A DNA stretch of 57,840 nt from Bacillus sp. (in: firmicutes) (GCA_031177865.1 JAPSKD010000006.1:1-57840), one strand, 5' to 3'; numbered from the stretch's first letter, positions 47,089-56,344 are shown. The notes: generated from the letters alone by a model not told the origin. Program-made: numbers and translations.

Positions 47089-48001
47089 AACGATGTTCTT
47101 TATATTGCCCAGCCTTTGAAATCTCTTTAATCAATGTAACTTCTTCTTCTGTCAGGTGTTGGCTTCTTATCGCCCTAGCATTGCTTCTTACTTGTTCAGG
47201 ACTGCTAGCTCCAGCAACGACCGTGGCCACGGCAGGGTGCGCCAAATTATATTGAAGAGCAATTTCTGTAAAAGAGCGTTGTGCAGCCAGCTTATCCTTC
47301 AATGCAGGTAACACTTCAAGCAGCTCTTCCTGACTATAGTCTGGATATCCTTTTGGAGAAATCTTTTCTAGCATTTTATCACTTAACAGCCCTTTTGCTA
47401 GAGGACCGCGGGTTACTACACTGATTCCATGCTCATGCAGATATGGCAATGCTTCTTCTTCCGGCCGTCGATCTAAAATACTATATTGCATCATGACAGA
47501 AACAATATCGGATTTCTTTACATACTCACGGATGACATTGGGACGAATCGATGAAATCCCATAATAGCGGATATAGCCTTCTGACTTTAATTCATCAAAA
47601 GCTTCTATTGTTTCATCAATAGTATCTTCGATTGTGCCGCCATGCAGCTGGTATAAATCGATATAGTCTGTCCCAAGTCGTTTCAAACTTTGTTTGACTG
47701 CTTCCTTTATGTACGATTTGGACGGATCCCAAGACCACCCTGTTTTATCTGGATTCCAGCGGTTTCCTACCTTTGTCGCAATAATGACCTTTTCACGTAC
47801 ATCCTTTAAAGCAGCCCCGACGATTTTTTCATTGTCACCAAAATCATACAAATCAGCACTATCAAAATAATTGATTCCTTCATCCAAGGCAGTCTCAATA
47901 ATCTCTCGAGCTTTTTTTTCCTCTGTGCCAATTGACATGCAACCTAAGCCTAATTCAGTAACCCATAAATCTGATTTTCCCAGTTTTCTTTTTTTCAACA
48001 C
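47087..48001 (-). CDS. yqkF: Aldo/keto reductase (YqkF)
   Basis: A 304-residue TIM-barrel NADPH-dependent oxidoreductase. Catalytic tetrad in FDSADLYDFGDNE (Asp, Tyr), IIATKVGNRW (Lys) and LYQLHGG (His); C-terminal cofactor site VVAGASSPEQVRSNA. Substrate unknown. mciZ lies just upstream on the same strand. Confidence 0.93.
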   Translation of the reverse strand: MLKKRKLGKSDLWVTELGLGCMSIGTEEKKAREIIETALDEGINYFDSADLYDFGDNEKIVGAALKDVREKVIIATKVGNRWNPDKTGWSWDPSKSYIKEAVKQSLKRLGTDYIDLYQLHGGTIEDTIDETIEAFDELKSEGYIRYYGISSIRPNVIREYVKKSDIVSVMMQYSILDRRPEEEALPYLHEHGISVVTRGPLAKGLLSDKMLEKISPKGYPDYSQEELLEVLPALKDKLAAQRSFTEIALQYNLAHPAVATVVAGASSPEQVRSNARAIRSQHLTEEEVTLIKEISKAGQYKEHR

Positions 48002-48062
48002 ATATCACCCCGTCCTTTAATATAATTTTACGAGAGTCCGGGGAAGACTACAAACGGAAAGG

Positions 48063-48194
48063 TTATTTAGGAGCGACTTTTTCTACCCATTCGGCAACGC
48101 TGGAATAATCCTTATTGTATTCTTTAAGTTTTTGGATAATCTCCCATCCCTTACCTACAAGAATAATTCCCTTATCATGCACGTATACCTTCAT
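48063..48194 (-). CDS. mciZ: Z-ring inhibitor MciZ
   Basis: A 43-residue frame, MKVYVHDKGIILVGKGWEI... then KLKEYNKDYSSVAEWVEKV, that aligns along its whole length with the MciZ peptide of B. subtilis (MKVHRMPKGVVLVGKAWEI...). MciZ is made in the mother cell under SigE and caps FtsZ filaments to stop further division during sporulation. GGAGGGG lies five bases before the ATG. It sits between yqkF and nudF, as in Bacillus. Confidence 0.9.
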   Translation of the reverse strand: MKVYVHDKGIILVGKGWEIIQKLKEYNKDYSSVAEWVEKVAPK

Positions 48195-48267
48195 CCATAC
48201 CCCTCCAAATAATGTATGGTAAAATGTATGAGCAGCATATAGCGAATTAGAACAGGAGTTGACTTGG

Positions 48268-48822
48268 ATGACTAATCTTCATGAAAAAACGATACATAGC
48301 GAAGAAATATTTTCAGGAAAAATTATTAGCCTTCATCTACAGGATGTTGAGCTTCCGAATGGAAAACAGTCGAAAAGAGAAATTATTAAACACCCAGGGG
48401 CAGTCGCTATTTTGGCTATCACCGATGATAAAAAAATTGTTATGGTTGAACAATATCGTAAAGCTCTTGAACGGACAATTGTTGAAATCCCAGCAGGAAA
48501 GTTAGAAAAGGATGAGGAACCAGCTCTCTGTGCACGACGGGAGTTAGAGGAAGAGACAGGTTATGTTTGTGAAAGTTTGGAGCTGCTAATCTCTTTTTAT
48601 ACCTCCCCAGGATTTGCAGATGAAATCGTACATCTATTTGTAGCCAAAGGACTAACAAAGAAAGAAAATGCGGCGGCACTTGATGAAGATGAGTTTGTAA
48701 ACATAGAGGAATTAACGCTGGATCAAGCGATTCAATATATAAAGGAACAAAAAATTTATGATGCCAAAACCGCTTATGCTGTTCAATACTTACAGCTCCA
48801 AGAGGCAGTAGAAAGTAAATGA
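48268..48822 (+). CDS. nudF: ADP-ribose pyrophosphatase (Nudix, NudF)
   Basis: A 184-residue Nudix hydrolase cleaving ADP-ribose to AMP and ribose-5-phosphate. The Nudix box is complete: GKLEKDEEPALCARRELEEETGY, preceded by the family EIPAG segment. ATG at 48268 is nine bases after AGGAG; the in-frame TTG at 48259 directly follows that RBS. The stop codon overlaps the next start (ATGA), implying translational coupling to the EndoQ-like gene. Confidence 0.93.
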   Translation: MTNLHEKTIHSEEIFSGKIISLHLQDVELPNGKQSKREIIKHPGAVAILAITDDKKIVMVEQYRKALERTIVEIPAGKLEKDEEPALCARRELEEETGYVCESLELLISFYTSPGFADEIVHLFVAKGLTKKENAAALDEDEFVNIEELTLDQAIQYIKEQKIYDAKTAYAVQYLQLQEAVESK

Positions 48823-49982
48823 AACGCTATTATGTAGATTTACATATTCATATCGGAAGAACCTGGACTGGCAAGCCTGTAAAAATAACCGGCGCTAAAT
48901 CATTAACGTTTACCAATATCATTGAGCATGCGCTGCATGAAAAAGGGCTGAATATGATTGGGATTATTGACAGCCACTCACCAGAAGTAATCCTTGAAAT
49001 GGAAAGCCTCGTTTCAAGTGGAGACATGATGGAACATCCGGATGGCGGCTTAGCATTCGGTGATTTAACGGTAATTCCAGGTTCGGAGTTAGAAATCTAT
49101 GATGAACAATGCAATGGTCCGATACATGTGCTTGTGTTTCTTCCTACAATCTCAATCATGGAGGAATTCTCTAATTGGCTTTCTGGGCATTTGAAAAATG
49201 TTCAGTTGAGTTCGCAGCGGATATATGCATCAGGTCTCGATTTGCAGAAAAAGGTAAAGGAATTAGGCGGGATCTTTATTCCAGCACATGTTTTTACTCC
49301 TTTTAAAAGCCTATATGGTAAAGGTGTCAATAAATCGTTAACAGAAGTATTCGACCCTTCTTTGATTGATGGGATTGAGCTTGGGTTAAGTTCTGATACG
49401 TTGATGGCAGATCAGATAAAAGAATTACACAACTATACCTTTGTGACCAATTCCGACGCTCACTCCTTAGCGAAAATTGCCCGCGAATATCAGGTGATAT
49501 CGATGAAGGAACCATCGTTTAAAGAATTGGAAATGGCATTAAGGAAAGAGGACGGACGACATATCCTAGCGAATTACGGATTAGATCCTCTCCTTGGTAA
49601 GTATCACAAGACTGTCTGTGCAGAATGTTTACATCCAGCTGCTGAGGAAGACCAAATTTGTACTCTTTGTGGAAAAAATAAGATTATAAAAGGCGTAGCA
49701 GACCGGATTCTTGAGTTGAAGACAGCAGAACAGAGTCCTGACGGGCGTCCTCCTTATATCCACCAAGTTCCACTGGAGTTTATTCCAGGATTGGGACCAA
49801 AGTTACTCGAAAAGCTTGTCAATCATTTTGGTTCTGAAATGGCTATATTGCATGAAGTTCCATATCAGGCATTGACCGAAGTGGTTCCACCAAAGATTGC
49901 TGATATGATTATGAATGCAAGAGAAGGAAAAGTCACTTTAGCGGCAGGCGGCGGAGGAAAATACGGAAAAATTGCAGACTAA
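48819..49982 (+). CDS. EndoQ-like PHP-domain nuclease
   Basis: A 387-residue protein with an N-terminal PHP metal-dependent phosphoesterase domain (YYVDLHIHIGRTWTG, IGIIDSHSPEV, FIPAHVFTPF, NSDAHSLAKIA), a Cys4 zinc finger near 267-290 (CAEC...CTLC), and a C-terminal helix-hairpin-helix (IPGLGPKLLEKLVNHFGSE). This order matches endonuclease Q, which nicks 5' of deaminated bases in archaea and some Bacillus. Coupled to nudF by a 4-base overlap. Confidence 0.88.
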   Translation: MKRYYVDLHIHIGRTWTGKPVKITGAKSLTFTNIIEHALHEKGLNMIGIIDSHSPEVILEMESLVSSGDMMEHPDGGLAFGDLTVIPGSELEIYDEQCNGPIHVLVFLPTISIMEEFSNWLSGHLKNVQLSSQRIYASGLDLQKKVKELGGIFIPAHVFTPFKSLYGKGVNKSLTEVFDPSLIDGIELGLSSDTLMADQIKELHNYTFVTNSDAHSLAKIAREYQVISMKEPSFKELEMALRKEDGRHILANYGLDPLLGKYHKTVCAECLHPAAEEDQICTLCGKNKIIKGVADRILELKTAEQSPDGRPPYIHQVPLEFIPGLGPKLLEKLVNHFGSEMAILHEVPYQALTEVVPPKIADMIMNAREGKVTLAAGGGGKYGKIAD

Positions 49983-50000
49983 TATAATATTTTAATAAAA

Positions 50001-50035
50001 AACCTGGCAGAGACACTAATTCTGCCAGGTTTTTT
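50001..50035 (+). terminator. Terminator of nudF-endoQ
   Basis: Perfect 11-bp stem AACCTGGCAGA/TCTGCCAGGTT followed by a T run. Confidence 0.92.
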
Positions 50036-50145
50036 GCCGGAATTTAACTGAAAAACTAATTTATCTGCGAAAAATGAAATATATCTGCGATGCATAACCA
50101 CCTCGCTTTTTCCCTCTTTTAAAAAACAAAATCTATTAATTTATC

Positions 50146-50174
50146 GTCATAGATTTACTAGAAAGGCATAAAAT
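50146..50174 (+). promoter_or_regulatory. Candidate SigE promoter of spoIIM
   Basis: GTCATAG at 50146-50152 and CATAAAAT at 50167-50174, 14 bases apart, resemble the mother-cell SigE -35/-10 elements; spoIIM is known to be SigE-controlled in B. subtilis. Confidence 0.55.
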
Positions 50175-50210
50175 GTAATAACTGATTAGGAGAAGTAGGA
50201 GGGACTGCAG

Positions 50211-50855
50211 ATGAAGAAACGATTGTACCAGAACGATGCCGCCAGTTATTTCCGTGAGCATTCCTCGATTTTTTTATTTATTGTCATTTTATTTTTAATG
50301 GGTGTCATCTTTGGAGCCATAGTCGTGAATAGCATGAGTATTACCCAAAAAGAAGATTTATTTTACTATTTATCACAATTCTTTGGTCAAATACTAAATG
50401 GGAAAGTAGCCGAAAATAATGATTTATTTGCACAAAGCTTTCTTCATAACAGCAAGTTCATTGGGCTGATTTGGATTTTAGGAATCTCAATCATCGGACT
50501 GCCAGTAATCCTTATTCTATTATTTATAAAAGGTTTAGTGGTAGGTTTTACGGTTGGTTTCTTAGTTAGTCAATTGGGCTTGAAAGGATTTTTGCTTGCA
50601 TTTGTGTCGATTCTGCCACAAAATTTGATTATCATTCCCGTTTTCATTTTGATGGCTGCTTTATCCGTTATATTCTCATTGAGAATGATAAAAAAACAAT
50701 TTTTTAAGACCTATGGGCAGCCAATCTTGCCATTTTTTAAAAACTATATTCTCATCTTCATTGTTGCTGTAGTTCTTATTTCTGCTGCTTCAGGAGTGGA
50801 GGCCTACGTATCACCATGGCTCATGAAATCGGTGATGGGGTCACTTGAATTATAA
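50211..50855 (+). CDS. spoIIM: Stage II sporulation protein M
   Basis: A 214-residue polytopic membrane protein (about five transmembrane helices) of the SpoIIM/DUF95 family, part of the DMP (SpoIID-SpoIIM-SpoIIP) machine that degrades septal peptidoglycan and drives forespore engulfment. Conserved SIFLFIVILFLMGVIFGAI at the start and GLVVGFTVGFLVSQLGLKG in the middle. The gene sits upstream of fur as in B. subtilis; a Fur/PerR-type box overlaps its stop codon. Confidence 0.94.
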   Translation: MKKRLYQNDAASYFREHSSIFLFIVILFLMGVIFGAIVVNSMSITQKEDLFYYLSQFFGQILNGKVAENNDLFAQSFLHNSKFIGLIWILGISIIGLPVILILLFIKGLVVGFTVGFLVSQLGLKGFLLAFVSILPQNLIIIPVFILMAALSVIFSLRMIKKQFFKTYGQPILPFFKNYILIFIVAVVLISAASGVEAYVSPWLMKSVMGSLEL

Positions 50856-50864
50856 TTATTATCA
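50850..50864. promoter_or_regulatory. PerR/Fur box upstream of fur
   Basis: TTATAATTATTATCA is a 7-1-7 palindrome that matches the PerR consensus TTATAAT-N-ATTATAA and the Fur consensus TGATAAT-N-ATTATCA at 14 of 15 positions each. A weaker copy, TTATAATAATTTTAT, lies at 50890-50904 beside the -35. PerR control of fur is known in B. subtilis. Confidence 0.75.
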
Positions 50865-50905
50865 TATAAAATTGATTATAATACCTTGTTTATAATAATT
50901 TTATT

Positions 50906-50933
50906 TTGACACCTCTTTCGCATCTGTTATAAT
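50906..50933 (+). promoter_or_regulatory. SigA promoter of fur
   Basis: TTGACA at 50906-50911 and TATAAT at 50928-50933, spacer 16. Confidence 0.8.
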
Positions 50934-50965
50934 GAGAATAGCAGCGGCGAGGGAGGGACTTCGGG

Positions 50966-51430
50966 ATGGAAACTAGGATTGAGAGAATTAAAAAGCAGTT
51001 GCATTCATCAAGCTATAAGCTAACACCTCAACGTGAAGCAACCGTTCGGGTATTGTTAGAGCATGAAGAGGATCATTTAAGTGCAGAAGATGTATACCTC
51101 CTCGTTAAGGAAAAGTCGCCTGAAATCGGATTGGCAACTGTATATCGTACACTTGAATTACTAACTGAATTAAAAATTGTTGATAAAATTAACTTTGGTG
51201 ATGGAGTTTCGCGTTATGACCTTCGCCAAGAAGGAGCAGCACATTTTCATCATCACCTTGTTTGTATTGAATGCGGAGCGGTGGATGAAATCCAAGAGGA
51301 TCTACTTGAAGATGTAGAAGCTGTCGTCGAGCGTAGATGGAATTTTAAGATAAAAGATCATCGCCTAACGTTTCATGGCATCTGCTATCGCTGCCAGGAT
51401 AAAGTAAAAGCTGAGGAAACAGCAGAATAA
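50966..51430 (+). CDS. fur: Ferric uptake regulator Fur
   Basis: A 154-residue Fur-family repressor. N-terminal winged helix (YKLTPQREATVRVLLEHEEDHLSAEDVY ... GLATVYRTLELL), dimerisation domain with the regulatory His cluster AAHFHHHLVCIECGAVDE and a second CxxC (CYRC) completing the structural zinc site. Represses iron acquisition genes with Fe(II). Locus between spoIIM and yqzK-xerD identifies it as Fur rather than PerR or Zur. Confidence 0.93.
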   Translation: METRIERIKKQLHSSSYKLTPQREATVRVLLEHEEDHLSAEDVYLLVKEKSPEIGLATVYRTLELLTELKIVDKINFGDGVSRYDLRQEGAAHFHHHLVCIECGAVDEIQEDLLEDVEAVVERRWNFKIKDHRLTFHGICYRCQDKVKAEETAE

Positions 51431-51435
51431 TAGCC

Positions 51436-51468
51436 AAAAGTCCTTTTTTAGAAAAAGGGCTTTTTTTC
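51436..51468 (+). terminator. Terminator of fur
   Basis: Stem AGTCCTTTTT/AAAAAGGGCT followed by seven T, seven bases after the fur stop. Confidence 0.85.
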
Positions 51469-51578
51469 TTTCTAACAAACTCTAACAAAATTAATTCCTC
51501 CAAAACAGTAACTCTAGGTATAAAAGTTGGACAAATTGGCATATCTTTTACTAGGCTAAACTGTTTGGGGGAAGATAA

Positions 51579-51806
51579 ATGTTCTCTTTTATTAAAGTAG
51601 TACTACAAACCTTAAAGGTTTTTATCATATTCAGTGGATGTACGATACTCTTTTACTATGGTATTATGTGGGTAAATGAGGAGTACCAAAATTATCATCG
51701 CTATGATTCACCGCAAGGATCTGCTTTAAAGGTTTCAACATTAAATAAAGATGAGAATCCAATTTGGCTGGATCGGCTGATTTTGTTTTACTTAAATGGG
51801 GAGTAG
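51579..51806 (+). CDS. yqzK: YqzK, DUF4227 small membrane protein
   Basis: A 75-residue protein with one transmembrane helix (about residues 8-30, [25 protein letters not shown]) and a short exposed C-terminal part. It fits the DUF4227/YqzK family found between fur and xerD. Function unknown. Its last codons carry the RBS of xerD (GGGGAG), so the two genes are coupled. Confidence 0.87.
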   Translation: MFSFIKVVLQTLKVFIIFSGCTILFYYGIMWVNEEYQNYHRYDSPQGSALKVSTLNKDENPIWLDRLILFYLNGE

Positions 51807-51811
51807 TATCA

Positions 51812-52765
51812 ATGGATGATTTTTTAAAAAATTTTATGCAGTTTATACTCGTCGAGAAGAGAGTGGCAAAGAATACGCTGCTGTCGTATGAACGAGATTT
51901 AAAAACATATCTTCACTACTTGAAAAATGTTGAAGCGATTGAAACATGTAATCAAGTCCAGCGGGCTCATATTATACATTTCCTTTCTTTTTTGAAGGAA
52001 CAAGGAAAATCCACGAAAACTTTGGCAAGGCACGTTGCTTCTATTCGCGCTTTTCATCAGTTTCTGTTGCGGGCACAAGTATCGAATCAGGATCCTTCTG
52101 TCCTTATTGAGCCTCCAAAGTCTGAGCGGTCAATTCCAAAGGTTTTAAGCTTAAAGGAAGTTGAAAAACTCTTAGATTTCCCTAGTGGTCAAGGGCATTT
52201 CGGTTTAAGGGACAAGGCAATGTTAGAGCTTCTTTATGCTACCGGTATTCGTGTCAGTGAACTTATTCAAATCGATGTAGCGCATGTAAATGTAACGATG
52301 GGTTTTGTCACCGTCAGCGGTAATGGTAATAAAGAGCGAATCATACCAATTGGAAAAACAGCAGCTGAGGCACTAAAGGATTACATTGATAAAGGCAGAA
52401 AAAATTTTGTTTCAAAAAATGAAAATCACTCAGTGAATTTTCAACAGGAAAATCACTCAGTGAATTTTCTAGAGGAAAATCACTCTGATCGTGCATTATT
52501 TTTAAACCATCAAGGAAAAAGATTAACACGTCAAGGATTTTGGAAAATCTTAAAAAAAATGGCTCAAGAGGCTGGTATTGAGAGTGAGTTAACACCGAAC
52601 ACACTTCGACATTCGTTTGCGACACACCTATTGGAAAACGGTGCCGATTTAAAAGCAGTCCAAGAATTGCTTGGACATGCTAATATCTCAACAACACAAA
52701 TATATACCCAAGTAACCAAGACGAGGTTAAAGGACGTCTATAGCAAATACCATCCAAGAGCTTAA
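51812..52765 (+). CDS. xerD: Tyrosine recombinase XerD (variant)
   Basis: Chromosome-dimer resolution recombinase, partner of the XerC-type CodV at dif. 317 residues from ATG at 51812 (GGGGAG upstream), about 20 more than usual. N-terminal SAM-like domain; catalytic Arg in [11 protein letters not shown] (about 147), Lys in [10 protein letters not shown] (about 173), LRHSF (R266), LGHANIST, and Tyr in QIYTQVT. Two oddities: box II reads TPNTLRH, so Asn stands where the catalytic His is expected; and residues 204-226 are a tandem ENHSVNF repeat absent from normal XerD. Probably still XerD by locus; activity is open. Confidence 0.9.
   Translation: MDDFLKNFMQFILVEKRVAKNTLLSYERDLKTYLHYLKNVEAIETCNQVQRAHIIHFLSFLKEQGKSTKTLARHVASIRAFHQFLLRAQVSNQDPSVLIEPPKSERSIPKVLSLKEVEKLLDFPSGQGHFGLRDKAMLELLYATGIRVSELIQIDVAHVNVTMGFVTVSGNGNKERIIPIGKTAAEALKDYIDKGRKNFVSKNENHSVNFQQENHSVNFLEENHSDRALFLNHQGKRLTRQGFWKILKKMAQEAGIESELTPNTLRHSFATHLLENGADLKAVQELLGHANISTTQIYTQVTKTRLKDVYSKYHPRA
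52421..52484 (+). repeat. 27-bp tandem palindromic repeat inside xerD
   Basis: Units start at 52421 and 52448 with a partial third at 52475. Each has the near-palindrome AAAATCACTCAGTGAATTTT, encodes ENHSVNF plus two variable residues, and keeps frame. Confidence 0.95.
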
Positions 52766-52801
52766 TAGGATACTAGTTACATAAATATTTTTAAAGTGTC
52801 G

Positions 52802-52833
52802 AAAAGCTGCCAAAATTATTGGCAGCTTTTTCT
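52802..52833 (+). terminator. Terminator of xerD
   Basis: Perfect 12-bp stem AAAAGCTGCCAA/TTGGCAGCTTTT followed by TC-rich tail. Confidence 0.9.
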
Positions 52834-52866
52834 TGTAATTTTATAATAGTTTAGTAAAATATAGAG

Positions 52867-52888
52867 GTCAGACTTCTGACGTTATAAT
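52867..52888 (+). promoter_or_regulatory. deoB promoter with palindromic operator
   Basis: GTCAGA-CT-TCTGAC (52867-52880) is a perfect 6-2-6 palindrome ending two bases before -10 TATAAT (52883-52888). No good -35 is seen, which fits a regulated promoter. The regulator is unknown. Confidence 0.55.
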
Positions 52889-52983
52889 ATTAAAAGTGCA
52901 TAATAATCCTATTTTATTAAGGGTAATCTATTTTTATTAATTAGAAATATTTTAATTGGAATAGAAAAAGGAGGAAGACTAGA

Positions 52984-54168
52984 ATGGCAGTACATACATA
53001 TAAACGAGTATTTTTAATCGTAATGGACTCTGTTGGAATTGGTGAATCACCTGATGCAGATAGGTTTGGCGATAAAGGTGCAGATACTCTGGGACATATT
53101 GCTGAAAGAATGAACGGTCTAAACATGCCAAACATGGGTAAGTTAGGTTTAAGCAATATCCGTGAAATTAAAGGGATTGAAAAAGCCTCAAAACCATTAG
53201 CTTACTATACAAAAATGATGGAAGCATCTAACGGTAAGGATACTATGACAGGGCACTGGGAAATAATGGGCTTGAATATTCAAACGCCTTTTCGTGTATT
53301 CCCTGATGGTTTCCCGGATGAGCTTCTTTCAGAACTCGAAGAACGTACAGGCAGAAAAATTATAGGAAATAAACCCGCTAGTGGAACGGAAATACTCGAT
53401 GAACTAGGGGAAGAACATATGAAAACAGGAGCATTGATTGTCTACACTTCTGCAGACTCAGTACTTCAAATTGCTGCACATGAAGAAATCATTCCAATTG
53501 AAGAGCAATATAAGATATGTAAAATCGCTCGTGAGTTAACTCTTGATGAAAAATACATGGTCGGCCGTGTTATTGCTCGTCCATTCTTGGGTGAACCGGA
53601 TAATTTTAAGCGAACAGCTAATCGTCATGACTATGCATTAAAACCGTTTGATAGAACCGTTATGAATGAGATGAAAGACGCTGGCTTAGATGTCATTGCA
53701 ATTGGAAAGATCTCAGATATTTATGATGGAGAGGGAGTTACCCAGTCATTAAGGACGGTCTCCAATATGGATGGTATGGATAAGCTTGTACAGACCCTGG
53801 ATATGGATTTTACGGGAATGAGTTTTTTAAATTTAGTTGATTTTGATGCTTTATATGGTCACCGCCGCGATCCAGAAGGCTATGGGAATGCACTTCAAGA
53901 ATATGATGCTCGCTTGCCGGAAGTGTTTGCAAAGTTAACAGAAGACGATTTGTTAATTATTACAGCTGACCACGGAAATGATCCGGTTGCACCCGGAACG
54001 GATCACACACGTGAATATGTCCCACTAATTGTCTATTCAAAGAAAATGTCAGAGGGTAAAGAACTTCCTATTAGAGAAACATTTGCTGATATTGGAGCAA
54101 CCGTTGCAGATAACTTTAAAGTGAAAATGCCTACCTACGGAAAAAGCTTTTTAAATGAACTAAAATAA
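52984..54168 (+). CDS. deoB: Phosphopentomutase
   Basis: A 394-residue alkaline-phosphatase-superfamily, Mn-dependent enzyme interconverting (deoxy)ribose-1-phosphate and -5-phosphate. Metal and nucleophile motifs: [23 protein letters not shown], the catalytic Thr region [25 protein letters not shown], and [22 protein letters not shown]. First gene of a nucleoside-salvage operon with punA and pdp. RBS AAGGAGG. Called drm in B. subtilis. Confidence 0.96.
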   Translation: MAVHTYKRVFLIVMDSVGIGESPDADRFGDKGADTLGHIAERMNGLNMPNMGKLGLSNIREIKGIEKASKPLAYYTKMMEASNGKDTMTGHWEIMGLNIQTPFRVFPDGFPDELLSELEERTGRKIIGNKPASGTEILDELGEEHMKTGALIVYTSADSVLQIAAHEEIIPIEEQYKICKIARELTLDEKYMVGRVIARPFLGEPDNFKRTANRHDYALKPFDRTVMNEMKDAGLDVIAIGKISDIYDGEGVTQSLRTVSNMDGMDKLVQTLDMDFTGMSFLNLVDFDALYGHRRDPEGYGNALQEYDARLPEVFAKLTEDDLLIITADHGNDPVAPGTDHTREYVPLIVYSKKMSEGKELPIRETFADIGATVADNFKVKMPTYGKSFLNELK

Positions 54169-54181
54169 AAGGGGTATGAAT

Positions 54182-55000
54182 ATGAATATCGAGAAAATTC
54201 AAAATGCAGCAGGCTTTTTAAAAGAGAAATATTCAAATACACCAAAAATCGGACTTATCTTAGGCTCTGGTCTTGGTGTTCTAGCTGATGAAATTGAAAA
54301 CCCTGTTAAGATACCATACAATGAAATCCCTGATTTCCCAATTTCAACTGTTGAAGGTCATGCCGGACAGCTTGTTTTTGGAGTCTTAGAGGGAGTAGAA
54401 GTGGTTGCGATGCAAGGTCGTTTCCATTTTTATGAAGGGTATGGTATGGACAAAGTAACCTTCCCTGTACGTGTAATGAAAGAATTAGGTGTGGACATGT
54501 TAATCGTAACGAATGCTGCAGGCGGGGTTAATGAAAGTTTTGAAGCGGGAGATTTAATGATTATTAGCGACCATATTAATTTTACAGGAGCTAATCCTTT
54601 AATAGGTCCAAATGATTCGAAATTTGGTCCCCGTTTCCCTGATATGTCAGAAGCCTATACAAAAGAATTACGGAATGCAGCGAAAGAGATTGCATCCCGC
54701 TTAAATATTAATGTAAAAGAAGGCGTATATTTCGGATTTTCAGGACCAGTCTATGAAACTCCAGCAGAAATTAGAATGGTTAGAACTCTCGGAGGCGACG
54801 CTGTTGGTATGTCAACAGTACCTGAAGTGATCGTTGCCCGCCATGGCGGGATGAAGGTCCTTGGAATTTCTTGTATTACGAATATGGCTGCTGGAATTCT
54901 AGACCAACCTTTATCACATGAGGAAGTTATTGAAACAACCGAAAGAGTAAAAGCAAACTTTCTATTATATATTAAAGAAATTGTTAAAAGTATAGCGTAA
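54182..55000 (+). CDS. punA: Purine nucleoside phosphorylase
   Basis: A 272-residue trimeric-type (class II) PNP that phosphorolyses guanosine/inosine-type nucleosides. Phosphate site [45 protein letters not shown], and [15 protein letters not shown] with [16 protein letters not shown] at 54182 is seven bases after AAGGGG; the ATG at 54176 is only one base after it. Follows deoB by 13 bases. Also called pupG or deoD-like; the class II form is PunA. Confidence 0.94.
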   Translation: MNIEKIQNAAGFLKEKYSNTPKIGLILGSGLGVLADEIENPVKIPYNEIPDFPISTVEGHAGQLVFGVLEGVEVVAMQGRFHFYEGYGMDKVTFPVRVMKELGVDMLIVTNAAGGVNESFEAGDLMIISDHINFTGANPLIGPNDSKFGPRFPDMSEAYTKELRNAAKEIASRLNINVKEGVYFGFSGPVYETPAEIRMVRTLGGDAVGMSTVPEVIVARHGGMKVLGISCITNMAAGILDQPLSHEEVIETTERVKANFLLYIKEIVKSIA

Positions 55001-55025
55001 TAATCTTATAAAAGTGGTGATTAAA

Positions 55026-56330
55026 ATGAGAATGGTTGACTTAATTGAGAAAAAAAGAGATGGGCAAGAACTGACTACTGAAGAAATAAAGTATATTATC
55101 AATGGATACACAGACGGTTCCATACCAGATTATCAGGTTAGTGCCCTGACTATGGCAATCTTTTTCCAAGGGATGACAGAAAAAGAAAGAGCAGATTTAA
55201 CGATGGCCATGGTTGAATCAGGCGATCAAATTGATTTATCACAAATTGAAGGAATAAAAGTAGATAAGCATTCAACCGGCGGGGTTGGGGATACAACAAC
55301 GCTGGTTCTTGGGCCGCTTGTTGCGGCACTGGGTGTTCCAGTTGCAAAAATGTCAGGGCGTGGTTTAGGTCATACCGGGGGAACCATTGATAAATTAGAG
55401 GCAGTAAATGGATTCCATGTTGAAATTGAAAACGAGGAATTTATTGAACTGGTTAACAAAAACAAGATTGCTGTCATCGGACAAAGCGGTAACTTAACTC
55501 CTGCTGATAAAAAGTTATATGCGTTAAGAGATGTAACAGCAACTGTTAATAGTATTCCGCTCATTGCAGGCTCGATCATGAGCAAAAAAATTGCAGCTGG
55601 TGCTGATGCCATTGTTCTAGATGTAAAAACGGGTGCAGGTGCATTCATGAAGACAATTGATGACTCAAGAGAACTGGCAAAAGCAATGGTAAGTATCGGA
55701 AACAATGTTGGAAGACGAACCATGGCAGTTATTTCTGATATGAGTCAGCCGCTTGGGTTTGCGATTGGAAATGCGCTTGAAGTGAAGGAAGCGATTGATA
55801 CTTTAAAGGGTGAAGGTCCAGAGGACTTAACAGAGCTTTGTTTAACTCTTGGCAGTCACATGGTTTACTTAGCGGAAAAAGCAAATTCATTAGCCGAAGC
55901 ACGCGCGATGCTCGAAAATGTCATTAAAGATGGCTCTGCCCTTGAAAAGTTTAAGGTCTTCCTAAGCTCACAAGGCGGAGACGCATCGATTGTAGATGAT
56001 CCTTCTAAAATGCCGCAAGCTCAATTTACATACGAGTTAGAATCGAAAGAAGATGGATATGTATCTGAAATTGTTGCAGATGAAGTTGGAACGGCTGCAA
56101 TGATATTAGGAGCAGGAAGAGCGACGAAAGAATCGGTCATTGATTTAGCTGTTGGGCTTGTTTTAAGAAAGAAAATCGGTGATCAAGTGAAAAAAGGCGA
56201 ATCATTGGTAACGATTTATAGTAACTTTGAAGATGTAAACGAGGTAAAAGAAAAGCTTTATGAAAATATCATTGTATCTCCTGAAAAAGTGGAGGCACCA
56301 ATCCTAATTCATGAAGAAATAACTGAATAG
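55026..56330 (+). CDS. pdp: Pyrimidine-nucleoside phosphorylase
   Basis: A 434-residue homodimeric enzyme of the thymidine/pyrimidine-nucleoside phosphorylase family. N-terminal [15 protein letters not shown], phosphate-binding [38 protein letters not shown], and the C-terminal beta/alpha domain [23 protein letters not shown] at 55026 matches the family start; ATG/GTG codons upstream lack spacing to an RBS. Third gene of the salvage operon and followed by a terminator. Confidence 0.95.
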   Translation: MRMVDLIEKKRDGQELTTEEIKYIINGYTDGSIPDYQVSALTMAIFFQGMTEKERADLTMAMVESGDQIDLSQIEGIKVDKHSTGGVGDTTTLVLGPLVAALGVPVAKMSGRGLGHTGGTIDKLEAVNGFHVEIENEEFIELVNKNKIAVIGQSGNLTPADKKLYALRDVTATVNSIPLIAGSIMSKKIAAGADAIVLDVKTGAGAFMKTIDDSRELAKAMVSIGNNVGRRTMAVISDMSQPLGFAIGNALEVKEAIDTLKGEGPEDLTELCLTLGSHMVYLAEKANSLAEARAMLENVIKDGSALEKFKVFLSSQGGDASIVDDPSKMPQAQFTYELESKEDGYVSEIVADEVGTAAMILGAGRATKESVIDLAVGLVLRKKIGDQVKKGESLVTIYSNFEDVNEVKEKLYENIIVSPEKVEAPILIHEEITE

Positions 56331-56344
56331 ACGTAGAAGCGATG

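Noticed and set aside
52341-52625. A 94-codon minus-strand frame with repeated ENSLSDF peptides
   Set aside because: It arises because the palindromic repeat in xerD is open on both strands; no RBS and no family.
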